Positions 7,635 through 17,916 of a DNA stretch of 64,000 nucleotides are shown piece by piece; the stretch's first letter is position 1; each line of letters opens with the position of its first letter. The notes under the pieces were generated by a model that saw only the letters and a program-made list of their open reading frames with translations, had not been told where the DNA came from and made no database searches. Source of the DNA: DASUPK01 sp963831605 (lineage in GTDB: Bacteria; Actinomycetota; Thermoleophilia; Solirubrobacterales; 70-9); contig CAWHQR010000003.1 in the NCBI GenBank assembly GCA_963831605.1, positions 186,001-250,000 on the forward strand, written 5' to 3'. The position numbers and the translations under genes are program-made.

Positions 7635-8828
7635 ATGACCGATTCGGGTAACGCCATCTCGCTGGCGGAGGCGAGCCGAATCGCCGGGGTGTCGACCTCC
7701 ACCCTGAAGCGCTGGGCTGACGACGACCTGATCCCGCTGGAGGGCCGGCGCTGGACGCGGGCCTCCGCCGCGCAGGCGCGGGTGATCGCGCGGATGAGGG
7801 AGCGCGGCTACTCGGTCGACGCGATTCGGGAGGCGGCTCGAGGGGGCCGGCTCGCGTTCGGCTATGCCGAGGACATCTTTCAGGTCCCCGAGGGCCACTA
7901 CACCCAGGAGCAGGCCGCGGAGCTCACCGGACTCGAGCCGGAGCTGATCGACCGGCTGATGACGCTGCTGGGAACCCCGATGGGCGCTGACGGGAGGCTG
8001 AACGAGCAGGACCTCGGGGCGATGCGCCACTGCGCGAACGTCCTCGCCTCCGGCTTCCCTCTGGTCGCGTTTCTCCAGCTCGTCCGGGTCTACGCCCAGT
8101 CGATCCGGAAGGTGGCCGACGCGGAGGTGAGGCTCTTCCATCTCTATGTCCATGAGCCGCTGATGCAGGAGGAGTTGCCGCCGCTGGAGATCGCGGTGGA
8201 GATGGGCGAGCTCGCCGCGGATCTCATTCCCGTGACCGGCCCGCTGATGGAGTACATGCACAACCGCTACCTGCGCTTCTACATCGAGCAGGATGTGGTG
8301 GGGCACATGGAGGCGGACATCGGCGGTGGGGGCCGCGGCCTGGCCCGCGTCTCGATGACGTTCTGCTTCGTCGACCTCACCGGGTTCACCCGCTACACCG
8401 AGGAGGAGGGAGACGAGGAGGCCCTGGACATGATCGAGCGCTTCGTCGACACCGTCGAGGCGACGCTCCCGAACGAGGCGACGCTCGTGAAGACGATCGG
8501 CGACGAGGTGATGGTCGTCTCACCCGAGCCCGCGACGCTGACCGAATGGGCCGTGGGTTTTCTTGCCCTTTTTCAGGAGCGCCCCCAGCCGCGGGTCGGG
8601 CTCCACTACGGGGCCGCGGTGTTCCGGGACGGTGACTACTTCGGGGGGCACGTCAACCTCGCCCATCGGGTGGTGACCAGGGCGCTCGGCGGGGAGGTGC
8701 TGGTGACGGAGGCGCTGCTCCAGGCGATCAAGGACTCGGAATTCCTGCGTTTCGATCCGATCGGCGAGGTCGTCCTCAAGGGCTTCCCCGACGCGATCTC
8801 TCTCTACGTCGCCCACCCGGCGATGTGA
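7635..8828 (+). CDS. MerR-like HTH + class III adenylate/guanylate cyclase
   Basis: A 397-residue protein joining a DNA-binding-type domain to a nucleotide cyclase. Residues about 8-70 are MerR-like (SLAEASRIAGVSTSTLKRWADDDLIP). Residues about 90-200 are helical and resemble the regulatory domain of mycobacterial Rv1264-type cyclases (YTQEQAAELTGLEPELIDRLM). Residues about 240-395 are a cyclase homology domain. Catalytic residues look complete: first metal Asp in FVDLTGF (~248), VKTIGDE with the purine-binding Lys and second metal Asp (~286), and VNLAHR with transition-state Asn and Arg (~341). It probably makes cAMP. No membrane segment. Whether the HTH binds DNA or is a sensor is unknown. 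Confidence 0.82.
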   Translation: MTDSGNAISLAEASRIAGVSTSTLKRWADDDLIPLEGRRWTRASAAQARVIARMRERGYSVDAIREAARGGRLAFGYAEDIFQVPEGHYTQEQAAELTGLEPELIDRLMTLLGTPMGADGRLNEQDLGAMRHCANVLASGFPLVAFLQLVRVYAQSIRKVADAEVRLFHLYVHEPLMQEELPPLEIAVEMGELAADLIPVTGPLMEYMHNRYLRFYIEQDVVGHMEADIGGGGRGLARVSMTFCFVDLTGFTRYTEEEGDEEALDMIERFVDTVEATLPNEATLVKTIGDEVMVVSPEPATLTEWAVGFLALFQERPQPRVGLHYGAAVFRDGDYFGGHVNLAHRVVTRALGGEVLVTEALLQAIKDSEFLRFDPIGEVVLKGFPDAISLYVAHPAM

Positions 8829-8846
8829 GGGGCGGGGCAGCCGGAG

Positions 8847-9485
8847 CTAGCGGAGGTGGTTCTGGCGTGCCTGGCGGGCCTTTCGTGCCTTCCGGGCCTT
8901 GCGCCCCTTGCTCTTCGTCTTCTTCTTGCCGGCGAAGGTGTGGTACCCGTACTCGCTCGAGACGGTGACCCCCGTCAGATCGGAGCTGCTGGCGGGCGTG
9001 CCGGCGAGCGCGGCGACGCCGAGCTCGCGGAAGGTGGGACGCAGCAGATTCTCACGATGGGGCGGGCTGTTCATCCAGGCCGTCACCAGCGCCTGCGGCG
9101 TGCTCAGCGGCCCCGTGCCCCAGACCAGGTTCTCTCCGACGGTCCAGCTGCGCGTGCCGCGCATATAGCCGGTGGACTCGATGCGGTCTACGAAGGTGAG
9201 GCCGGACGGGGAGGTGTGCTCGAAGTAGCCCCGGCTGATCATCTCGCTCGAGTGGCTGACCGCCGCCTGACGGAGGTCGGAGTTGGACGTCACCTGCTGC
9301 AGGCCGTATGAAGCTCGCTCGTCGTTGATCAGGCAGGTGATCGAGCTCTCCATCTGGGCCTCGTTCAGCCCGGTGACCTGAGTGTCGACCGGGCCGCAGT
9401 CGGCCGCGGACGCCGACGCGCTGCCCCCGAGCGCCCAGATCGCCAGGACGGCGATGAGGGTGAGGGTGTATTTCGCTCTCGACAC
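8847..9485 (-). CDS. Secreted CAP (SCP/PR1)-domain protein with basic tail
   Basis: A 212-residue protein with a signal peptide (about 1-27), two cysteines early in the mature part (C30 and C51) and a CAP domain (about 45-180). CAP landmarks are INDERASYGL, AAVSHSSEM, GYFEHTSPSG, VGENLVWG, WMNSPPHRENLL and ELGVA. The His/Glu residues of the CAP cavity are present. The last 30 residues are strongly basic with repeated KARKAR units, which could bind wall polymers or nucleic acid. The start is GTG. It lies just downstream of a second CAP gene on the same strand, probably by duplication. Confidence 0.82.
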   Translation of the reverse strand: MSRAKYTLTLIAVLAIWALGGSASASAADCGPVDTQVTGLNEAQMESSITCLINDERASYGLQQVTSNSDLRQAAVSHSSEMISRGYFEHTSPSGLTFVDRIESTGYMRGTRSWTVGENLVWGTGPLSTPQALVTAWMNSPPHRENLLRPTFRELGVAALAGTPASSSDLTGVTVSSEYGYHTFAGKKKTKSKGRKARKARKARQARQNHLR

Positions 9486-9605
9486 ATGTTCCGCATCGAG
9501 TCCTCAGCCCGTGCCTGCACGCGGGACGCCGAATTTAGGCCGCGCGTCCTTTAGCGCGGGTGCGCACAGGTTGGACCTTTCACCGTTGGGAAAAGTTCGT
9601 AGAAA

Positions 9606-10130
9606 TCAGTTGCGCGAAGCCAGATCGACCGTGTAGGTCGCGGTGTTGTGCCCAAAATGGGCGAAGGGTGCCCCTTTTGTCACGCCCACGCCGATGTCGC
9701 GAAAGCCCCCGAGCAGAGCGTGGCGGTGCTCCGGACTGTGCATCCACTCGGTGACGACGTGCTTCGGGCTGCCCGTTCGCCCGAATCCCCACGCCAGGAC
9801 CTCCCCGATCGACCAGACGGTCGCGCCGGCCAGATAGCCCGTCGCGCGGATCCTGGCCGCGGCATTTCCATGCGTGTAGTGATTGTGCTTGGCCATCCCC
9901 ACCGCGTGTCCCTGGGCGGACTGGTCCAGGTTCGCGTTTTCCTGGAGCGCTCCAATGCCCGCGTGCGCGCGCCGCTCGTTGATCAGGCAGAGCACCGCCT
10001 GACGTGCCTTTCGTTCATTGAGCCTCGCCGGGGACTTCGCCTCGCCCACGCAGGCACTCGCCGCGCTGGCTGAAACCAGCAGCACGATGGCGAGCACCGA
10101 GAGCGTTGTGGGCAGTCCCTTGCGAAGCAC
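9606..10130 (-). CDS. Secreted CAP (SCP/PR1)-domain protein
   Basis: A 174-residue secreted CAP protein. GTG 10130 opens a clear signal peptide (VLRKGLPTTLSVLAIVLLVSA) ending before ASACVG. The domain shows CLINERRAHAGIGALQ, HAVGMAKHNHYTHG, SIGEVLAWG, WMHSPEHRHALL and DIGVGV. Like its neighbour it has paired early cysteines but lacks the basic tail. The frame stays open far upstream, but that part runs antisense through tilS and is not coding. CAP proteins are extracellular with varied roles; no specific function is assigned. It is divergent from tilS. Confidence 0.8.
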   Translation of the reverse strand: MLRKGLPTTLSVLAIVLLVSASAASACVGEAKSPARLNERKARQAVLCLINERRAHAGIGALQENANLDQSAQGHAVGMAKHNHYTHGNAAARIRATGYLAGATVWSIGEVLAWGFGRTGSPKHVVTEWMHSPEHRHALLGGFRDIGVGVTKGAPFAHFGHNTATYTVDLASRN

Positions 10131-10172
10131 GAGTAAGAACGGGCTGGATAGCGGCTTCCTAGAATCGTGAGC

Positions 10173-11516
10173 ATGCCGGACACCACCGCACTTTCCGTCC
10201 TCGCCCGGTTGGTGCGGGAGAGCGGCCTCGTCGCGGCGGGCTCCGGAGGCGTCGTGCTGGTTTCGGGTGGGGCAGATTCCGCGGCCACCGCGGCTGGGCT
10301 CGCGGAGGCGCTCGGCGCCGGCAATGTTCTGGGACTCCATCTCAACTACGGGCTTCGTCCCGGCTCCGACAGCGACCAGGGAACCTGCGAGGAGCTCTGT
10401 CGCGCGCTTGGGGTCGAGCTCGAGATCGAGCGGCCGCGGCTCGGCGGGGGGAACGTCCAGGCCGAGGCTCGAGAGGCCCGGTACGCGGCGGCCGAGCGCC
10501 TGCGCCTCGCTAGAGGTCTCGACTGGATCGCGACCGGCCACACCAGGACCGATCTCGCGGAGACCGTGATCTACCGGCTGGCGACCTCGCCGGGGCGCCG
10601 CGCGCTGCTCGGGCTGCGGCAACGCCGCGGCGCCCTCATCCGGCCGCTGCTCGCCATTGACCGGGAGGAGGCGCGCAGCCTGGTCGGGCGGGCGGGCCTG
10701 CCCTTCGCGGACGACCCGACCAACGACGAGCCGCTCTTCGCGCGCAACCGGATCCGCAACGAGGTGCTCCCCGTTCTGCGCGAGATCGGCCCGGACACGG
10801 AGGCGACGATCGCCGAGACCCACGCGGAGCTTGCCGAGGAAGCGGAGACCCTCGACCACCTCGCGGCGGAGGCCCTGTCCTCATCCGGGGCCGAGGTCGC
10901 CGGGGCGATCAGCCGAGACGCGCTGGGGGCGATGGATCCGGCGATCCGGCGTCTCGTGCTGCGGCTGATGGCGGAGCGGGCGGCGGACGTGCAGGTGCCC
11001 CTGGGACGGGCGCGCGCCGCGGAGATCTGGCGTCTCGTCCAGGAGCCGGAGGGCGGCGTCGTCGAGCTCGGCGGCGGGGTCGAGGCGCACGCAGAGCACG
11101 GGCATGTCCGCTTCACCTCGGGCGACCGCCCTCAACCCGGTGAGGGGATCCTGACGGTGCCCGGCGTCTGCCACTTCGGCGCCTGGGAGGTTCGGGCGGA
11201 GTTGGAGCAGGGGGTGCCGGCCGCCGAGGGGCCTGACCTCGCCGTCCTCGATCCCGCGGCGCTCGGCTCAGCCGTCACTGTCCGGGCATGGAGGGACGGG
11301 GATCGGATGAGGCCCCTCGGCCTCGACGGGACGAAATCGCTCCAGGACCTGTTCACGGACCGCAAGGTGCCGCGCTCGCTGCGCCGCGGCCTGCCGGTGG
11401 TCGAGGCAGGTAAGAGGATCGCGTGGATCGCCGGGGTGGCGGTCTCGGAGGAATTCGCGGCGAAGCCCGGCGCGACACAGTCCGCCGTCCTCAGGGCGTC
11501 GCTGCCCGGTACATAG
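10173..11516 (+). CDS. tilS: tRNA(Ile)-lysidine synthase
   Basis: An ATP-dependent enzyme that converts C34 of the CAU-anticodon tRNA-Ile to lysidine so that AUA is read as Ile. It shows the N-type PP-loop SGGADS near residue 30, LHLNYGLRPGSDSD, ATGHTRTDLAETV, the FADDPTNDE and RNRIRNEVLP motifs, and a TilS C-terminal domain (RAWRDGDRMRPLG). Length (447) is normal. TAGAAT (10160-10165) lies seven bases before the ATG, suggesting a leaderless message; a GTG six bases earlier is also in frame. It is followed 12 bases later by hpt, the common bacterial order tilS-hpt-ftsH. Confidence 0.93.
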   Translation: MPDTTALSVLARLVRESGLVAAGSGGVVLVSGGADSAATAAGLAEALGAGNVLGLHLNYGLRPGSDSDQGTCEELCRALGVELEIERPRLGGGNVQAEAREARYAAAERLRLARGLDWIATGHTRTDLAETVIYRLATSPGRRALLGLRQRRGALIRPLLAIDREEARSLVGRAGLPFADDPTNDEPLFARNRIRNEVLPVLREIGPDTEATIAETHAELAEEAETLDHLAAEALSSSGAEVAGAISRDALGAMDPAIRRLVLRLMAERAADVQVPLGRARAAEIWRLVQEPEGGVVELGGGVEAHAEHGHVRFTSGDRPQPGEGILTVPGVCHFGAWEVRAELEQGVPAAEGPDLAVLDPAALGSAVTVRAWRDGDRMRPLGLDGTKSLQDLFTDRKVPRSLRRGLPVVEAGKRIAWIAGVAVSEEFAAKPGATQSAVLRASLPGT

Positions 11517-11528
11517 ACTCCGCGCCAC

Positions 11529-12074
11529 ATGAGAGCCGACGACGCGATCGGGGAGGTGCTCGTCTCCGAAGAGGACCTGCAGCGCCGGGTTGCCGAGCTC
11601 GCGGCGGAGGTGAGCCGGGACTACGAGGGAGACCCCCCGCTGCTGGTCGCCATCCTGAAGGGCGCGGTGCCGTTCCTCGCGGACCTGATGCGCCACCTGG
11701 AGATCGACTGCGAGCTGGACTTCATGGCGGTCTCGAGCTACGGGTCCTCGACCGACTCCTCCGGCGTCGTGCGCATCCTCAAGGACCTGGACGCCCCGAT
11801 CGCCGACCGGGACGTCCTGATCGTCGAGGACATCATCGATTCCGGGCTCACACTCCACTACCTCTTGCGCAACCTCCAGGCGAGGGGCCCGAGGTCGATC
11901 GAGGTCTGCGCCCTGCTGACCAAGCCGGAGCGGCGGCGGGTGGATCTGCCGGTTCGGTACGTCGGCTTCGAGATCCCCAACGAGTTCGCCATCGGCTATG
12001 GCCTCGACCACCGCGAGCGCTACCGAAACCTCTCCTACGTCGCGGCACTGCGGGAAAACCCTCAAGACCGCTGA
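11529..12074 (+). CDS. hpt: Hypoxanthine phosphoribosyltransferase
   Basis: A purine salvage enzyme of 181 residues that joins hypoxanthine (and usually guanine) to PRPP. It shows the family's substrate loop MAVSSYGSSTDSSGVVRILKD and the PRPP-binding VLIVEDIIDSGLTL with its acidic pair (about 98-111). VGFEIPNEFAIGYGLD near the C-terminus contacts the purine. A -10-like TAGACT (11514-11519) overlaps the tilS stop and is nine bases before the ATG, so hpt may have its own leaderless transcript besides read-through from tilS. Confidence 0.93.
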   Translation: MRADDAIGEVLVSEEDLQRRVAELAAEVSRDYEGDPPLLVAILKGAVPFLADLMRHLEIDCELDFMAVSSYGSSTDSSGVVRILKDLDAPIADRDVLIVEDIIDSGLTLHYLLRNLQARGPRSIEVCALLTKPERRRVDLPVRYVGFEIPNEFAIGYGLDHRERYRNLSYVAALRENPQDR

Positions 12075-12148
12075 AGCTACGCTGGTACTCTCGCGATAGA
12101 TCCGAGACCGCATTTCGGGCGTAAATCTCGGGCAGAGGGACAACAACT

Positions 12149-14110
<1,962 letters not shown>

Positions 14111-14136
14111 CCGGATCCGCCGGGGATACTTCCGGC

Positions 14137-14466
14137 ATGCGCCTCGTCGCGATAGCTGCTGGCGCCGTGATTGCCTGGTCGCTCACTGCTTGCGGAGGCG
14201 GATCTGACTCGAGCCAGGCCGACAGGGACAAGGCTGTTGCAGCGGCCAAGTTCATCTACGCCGGCAAGGCCAAGGAGGATCTGAGCGCTGGACCCTGTCT
14301 CTCGGAGGGGATTCCCGGGCTTTCCGATTGGGTCGTCGACGTCTCGCACGATCCGAGGCAGGCAGTTGACGATCAGCCCGCCAATCAGTGCCAGAGCTAT
14401 CGCGACGGGCAGACCCACCATTTCGTCGAGCTGACGCCCGGCGGCCAGCTGATCCGGGCGCAATAA
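14137..14466 (+). CDS. Putative lipoprotein, unknown function
   Basis: A 109-residue protein with a lipoprotein signal (MRLVAIAAGAVIAWSLTAC; lipobox LTAC, lipidated Cys at 19), followed by a Gly/Ser linker and a small soluble domain with two further cysteines (GPCLSEG and NQCQSY) that could form a disulphide. Unrecognised family. GATACT lies six bases before the ATG, a leaderless arrangement. It sits between ftsH and folP. Confidence 0.65.
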   Translation: MRLVAIAAGAVIAWSLTACGGGSDSSQADRDKAVAAAKFIYAGKAKEDLSAGPCLSEGIPGLSDWVVDVSHDPRQAVDDQPANQCQSYRDGQTHHFVELTPGGQLIRAQ

Positions 14467-14475
14467 GGGGCGAAC

Positions 14476-15291
14476 GTGGAACGGGCGAAGGTCATGGGGA
14501 TCGTCAACGTGACTCCCGACTCGTTCTCGGACGGCGGGGAGTTTCTCGACCCCGAGCGAGCGATCGCGCACGGGCGCGAGCTGGCGGGCGAGGGCGCGGA
14601 CATCCTCGACATCGGCGGGGAGTCGACCCGTCCGGGTGCGCACGCCGTCGACGCCGGCGAGGAGCTGCTGCGCGTCCAGCCGGTCATCGAGGCGCTCGCT
14701 CCCGAGGAGATCCCGATTTCGATTGACACCTCCAAGGCGGTCGTCGCGGAGGCCGCTCTGCGGGCGGGCGCAACGATGGTCAATGACGTCACCGCTCTGC
14801 GCGCCGACCCGGAGCTCGCGGTCGTGTGTGCCGAGGCCGGCTGCGAGGTCGTGCTCATGCACATGCTGGGAGAGCCGCGGACGATGCAGGAGAACCCGAC
14901 CTACGACGACGTCGTCGACGACATCAAGGCCTTTCTCTCCGGGCGGATCGAGTTCGCGGTCTCCCAGGGGATCGACGAGACGCGCATCTGGGTCGATCCT
15001 GGGATCGGCTTCGGAAAGACGGTCGAGCACAACCTCGAGCTGCACCGGCGGCTCGGCGAATTCGCGGAGCTGGGGCGGCCGATCGCCTTCGGCTCATCGC
15101 GCAAGAGCTTCATCGGCAAGCTCACCGGCGCCGAGGTGGACGAGCGGCTCGGCGGGACGATCGCCTCGAACGTGATCGCCTACGCGAACGGCGCACGCAT
15201 GCTGCGCGTCCACGACGTGGCACCGATGGTTCAGGCGCTCGCCGCAGCCGACGCGATCGTCAGTCCACGAACTCGCGAATCAGCCGGTTGA
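14476..15291 (+). CDS. folP: Dihydropteroate synthase
   Basis: Condenses 6-hydroxymethyl-dihydropterin pyrophosphate with p-aminobenzoate to dihydropteroate in folate synthesis; it is the sulfonamide target. A 271-residue TIM barrel with MGIVNVTPDSFSDGG, ILDIGGESTRPGA, SIDTSK, NDVTAL, VVLMHMLGEPRTMQ, DPGIGFGKTVEHN, FGSSRKSFIG and the closing RVHDV. All pterin and phosphate contacts are in place. GTG start 10 bases after the lipoprotein stop. Its 3' end overlaps the convergent hydrolase by 32 bases, and folB-folK follow beyond that gene. Confidence 0.95.
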   Translation: MERAKVMGIVNVTPDSFSDGGEFLDPERAIAHGRELAGEGADILDIGGESTRPGAHAVDAGEELLRVQPVIEALAPEEIPISIDTSKAVVAEAALRAGATMVNDVTALRADPELAVVCAEAGCEVVLMHMLGEPRTMQENPTYDDVVDDIKAFLSGRIEFAVSQGIDETRIWVDPGIGFGKTVEHNLELHRRLGEFAELGRPIAFGSSRKSFIGKLTGAEVDERLGGTIASNVIAYANGARMLRVHDVAPMVQALAAADAIVSPRTRESAG

Positions 15292-16156
15292 CCTCCTCGG
15301 GCCGCTCGAACGGCACCCAGTGGCCGGCGTCCGGCACGATCTCGACGCGAAGGTCCGGGACCCACTCGCTCAGGCCGCGGGTGAGGGAGGGGAGGAGCGC
15401 GGCGTCGTTCTCGCCCCAGATGACCAGCGTCGGGACCTGCACGGTCTGCGAGGCGATCTTGCTCTCGTATTCCTCCGGCGCCCCGGCCGCCGCGACCTGC
15501 TCCCCCATGCCGGCCGCCCGGTAGTAGTTGAGCCCGCCGCGCAGCGCGCCCGGCTGCGACCAGGCCTCGTGGTAGGCGGCGCGCTCATCGTCGGAGAGCT
15601 GAGCTCCGCGCCCGCCGATCCGAATCAGCAGATCGTCCATCAGCGAGAAGTCGTTTGCCGAGAGCATGTCCTCGGGCCCGGGTGAGGGCTTCGAGAACTC
15701 GAGCATGTAGTTGACCGCCTGGCGCTGCTTGGGGCTCTCGCGCAGATCGCGATTCCAGGTGAACGGTGGGGCGCCGTCGATGATCACGAGGCGCTCGAGC
15801 ATCTCGGGGTACTTGAGGGCAAACGCCCAGGAGACGATGCCGCCCCAGTCGTGCCCGACGAGGGTCAGAGGAGCGAGTTCGAGCTGCTCGATCAGCTCGC
15901 GGACGTCGGCAAGCAGATGCCGCATCCGGTAGGCCTCGACCTCCTCCGGACGGCAGGAGAGGTTGAAGCCGCGCATGTCGGGTGCGTACACCCCGTGGTC
16001 GTTGCCGAGGTCGGCTAGCTGGCGACGCCAGAGGAACCAGAACTGCGGGAAGCCGTGCAGGAAGAGGATCGGATCGCCCTCACCGCGGGTCACGTAGTGC
16101 ATTCGGCACTCGGCCAGGTCCGCGAACCGGTGCTGAAGCTCACTGGAGGCGATCAC
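15260..16156 (-). CDS. Alpha/beta hydrolase (epoxide hydrolase-like)
   Basis: A 298-residue alpha/beta-hydrolase. Features are HGFPQFWFLWRRQ (oxyanion region), DMRGFNLS, the nucleophile elbow GHDWGG with Asp rather than Ser, and DAGHWVPFERPEEVN with the catalytic His. An Asp nucleophile and the HGFP motif are typical of epoxide hydrolases and haloalkane dehalogenases. The start is GTG 16156; more upstream codons look non-coding and would run into folB. It is inserted antisense between folP and folB, breaking up the folate cluster. Confidence 0.82.
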   Translation of the reverse strand: MIASSELQHRFADLAECRMHYVTRGEGDPILFLHGFPQFWFLWRRQLADLGNDHGVYAPDMRGFNLSCRPEEVEAYRMRHLLADVRELIEQLELAPLTLVGHDWGGIVSWAFALKYPEMLERLVIIDGAPPFTWNRDLRESPKQRQAVNYMLEFSKPSPGPEDMLSANDFSLMDDLLIRIGGRGAQLSDDERAAYHEAWSQPGALRGGLNYYRAAGMGEQVAAAGAPEEYESKIASQTVQVPTLVIWGENDAALLPSLTRGLSEWVPDLRVEIVPDAGHWVPFERPEEVNRLIREFVD

Positions 16157-16193
16157 GCGCGACAGCTTTTCACGACCCGCTACTTTGGCGAGC

Positions 16194-16613
16194 GTGGACG
16201 AGCACGAGCACGACGCCCAGCCTTCGGTCGAGGTCGAGATCCGCGGCCTCTCCATATATACGCATCACGGGGTCACCGACGCCGAGCAGGAGGTGGGCCA
16301 GCGGCTCGAATTCGACCTGACCATCGACGTGCCCGACTGCGACGCCGTCCTGACCGACCGCGTCGACGACACGGTCGACTACTCGGAGGTCTGCGACATC
16401 GTGGCCCTGGCCGCGACCGAGAAGAGCTACCGCACGCTCGAGCGCGTCTGTCAGGTCGTGGCCGGCCGCCTGATGGAGCGCTTCGACTGCGAATCCGTCC
16501 GCGTTCGCGCCGCCAAGCCCGAGCCGCCGCTGCCGTACGTCGTGCAGGAGGCTGGGGTCGAGGTGACGCTCGAGAAGGCGCTCGACCGCGAGCCCGAGGA
16601 CGAGGACAACTAG
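16194..16613 (+). CDS. folB: Dihydroneopterin aldolase
   Basis: Converts 7,8-dihydroneopterin to 6-hydroxymethyl-dihydropterin and glycolaldehyde. It is about 139 residues with the FolB pattern: VEIRGLSIYTHHGVTDAEQEVGQRLEFDLTID (active-site Glu in the E..VGQ segment), DTVDYSEVCD, TLERVCQVVAGRLME and VRVRAAKPEPPLPYVVQEAGVEV. The N-terminus has a short His/Glu-rich extension. Start GTG 16194, or TTG nine bases earlier. folK follows 31 bases later. folP is separated from it only by the inserted hydrolase gene. Confidence 0.92.
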   Translation: MDEHEHDAQPSVEVEIRGLSIYTHHGVTDAEQEVGQRLEFDLTIDVPDCDAVLTDRVDDTVDYSEVCDIVALAATEKSYRTLERVCQVVAGRLMERFDCESVRVRAAKPEPPLPYVVQEAGVEVTLEKALDREPEDEDN

Positions 16614-16644
16614 CGCGAGGGCGCGCGACAGCGCGACCGGAGAG

Positions 16645-17142
16645 ATGAGAATCGGATATCTCGGCCTCGGCTCCAACGTCGGCGACCGTGAGGCACAGCT
16701 GCGTTCGGCGATAGCGGGCCTCAGGGCGCGGGGCGTGACGATCGAGGCCGTCTCATCGCCCTATGAGACGGAGCCCGTGGGGGAGATCCACGACCAACCG
16801 GACTTCCTCAACGCCGCGACCCGGATCCGGACGGGCCTTGAGCCCGAGCCGCTGCTCGAGCTCTGCAAGGAGATCGAGGCGGAGGCCGGCCGTGACTTCG
16901 GCGGCCCGCGCCACGGTCCGCGGCCGATCGACGTGGACGTGCTCCTGCTCGGCGACGTCGAGCTCGTCAGCGATCGGCTCACGCTTCCTCATCCGGAGGT
17001 GACGTCGCGCCGGTTCGTGCTCGAGCCGCTGCTCGAGCTAGACCCCGAGCTCGCCCTGCCGGATGGCACCGCTCTTCGAGAGGCGCTCGAGGACCTCGGG
17101 CCGGGGCAGCGGGTCAACCGCGTCGGTTCGCCGCTCTCCTAG
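16645..17142 (+). CDS. folK: 2-amino-4-hydroxy-6-hydroxymethyldihydropteridine pyrophosphokinase
   Basis: Transfers pyrophosphate from ATP to the hydroxymethyl-pterin, making the FolP substrate. At 165 residues it has the opening YLGLGSNVGDREAQL, VSSPYETEPVG, DQPDFLNAA and the family signature GGPRHGPRPIDVDVLLLGD with the two metal-binding Asp residues, then LPHPEVTSRRFVLEPLLEL. Length is normal. Its stop overlaps the convergent GST-like gene by four bases. Confidence 0.94.
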   Translation: MRIGYLGLGSNVGDREAQLRSAIAGLRARGVTIEAVSSPYETEPVGEIHDQPDFLNAATRIRTGLEPEPLLELCKEIEAEAGRDFGGPRHGPRPIDVDVLLLGDVELVSDRLTLPHPEVTSRRFVLEPLLELDPELALPDGTALREALEDLGPGQRVNRVGSPLS

Positions 17143-17879
17143 GCGCGAAGGCCGGCGAGCCACTCCGCCGGGAACACCGGCGGCGTCCGGCCGGGGAAGT
17201 CAGGAACGATCCGCAGTGCGAGCTCGCCCGCGGGACGGGACTCGATGGCCGGCCGCAGATCGTCGAAGCTCATCGCCAGCCGGATGGTCGGAGCGATCTG
17301 GAAGTCGGCCGCATTCGGCTCATCGCCTCCGATCACGCCGTCCTTGATCCACTGGTCGATCCGGTCGAGATCCGCGGGCAGGGCCGCGAGGTCTGCCCGC
17401 ACGTTCTGATCGGTCGCTTCGTTCAAGCGAGCTGCCGCAGCGACGAGCGGCCCGCCGGTCTTGACGGCCAGGCCGACCGGCACCCCCAGGCGCGCTCCCT
17501 CCGAGTAGCTCGCCATCGGGGCGCGATCCCGCTTGAAGGCCCACCAGCTCAGCTGGCGCGGCCTGCGCTGAAAGGTGTCGCCCCAGGCCTCAGCCTCCTC
17601 GACCTTCGCCCGCTGCCCGGGGTCCGAGGGAAGGAGAGGCGGATCCGGCTTGATCCGGTCGAGCTCGCGCGCGATCTTCTGGGATCCCTGGATCCGGGTG
17701 CCGTCGAGCTTCAGCGCCGGCACCGTGTTCCCCGGGAACCGCATGGCCCGCAGCACTCCCTTGGAAATGACGGGCATCAGGTCGACCCGCTTGTAGGGGA
17801 TTCCCTTGCGGTCGAGCATCAGCATCGCGGAGCGCGAGGGATGCGAGCCGGGGATCACGTAGAGCTTTGCCTCAGTCAT
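17139..17879 (-). CDS. Glutathione S-transferase-like (thioredoxin-fold) protein
   Basis: A 246-residue protein with an N-terminal GST/thioredoxin fold (KLYVIPGSHPSRSAMLMLDRKGIPYKRVDL, the cis-Pro loop NTVPALKLDGTRIQGSQKIARELD) and a helical C-terminal domain. The Ser in PGSHPS could be the GST-type catalytic residue. Actinomycetota usually lack glutathione and make mycothiol instead, so the true thiol partner is uncertain. It is divergent from coaX. ATG 17879 was chosen as the natural start of beta-1. Confidence 0.75.
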   Translation of the reverse strand: MTEAKLYVIPGSHPSRSAMLMLDRKGIPYKRVDLMPVISKGVLRAMRFPGNTVPALKLDGTRIQGSQKIARELDRIKPDPPLLPSDPGQRAKVEEAEAWGDTFQRRPRQLSWWAFKRDRAPMASYSEGARLGVPVGLAVKTGGPLVAAAARLNEATDQNVRADLAALPADLDRIDQWIKDGVIGGDEPNAADFQIAPTIRLAMSFDDLRPAIESRPAGELALRIVPDFPGRTPPVFPAEWLAGLRA

Positions 17880-17916
17880 TGCGGCGGATCCTATTGGGGT
17901 CTGTTTAATCCCGCTC

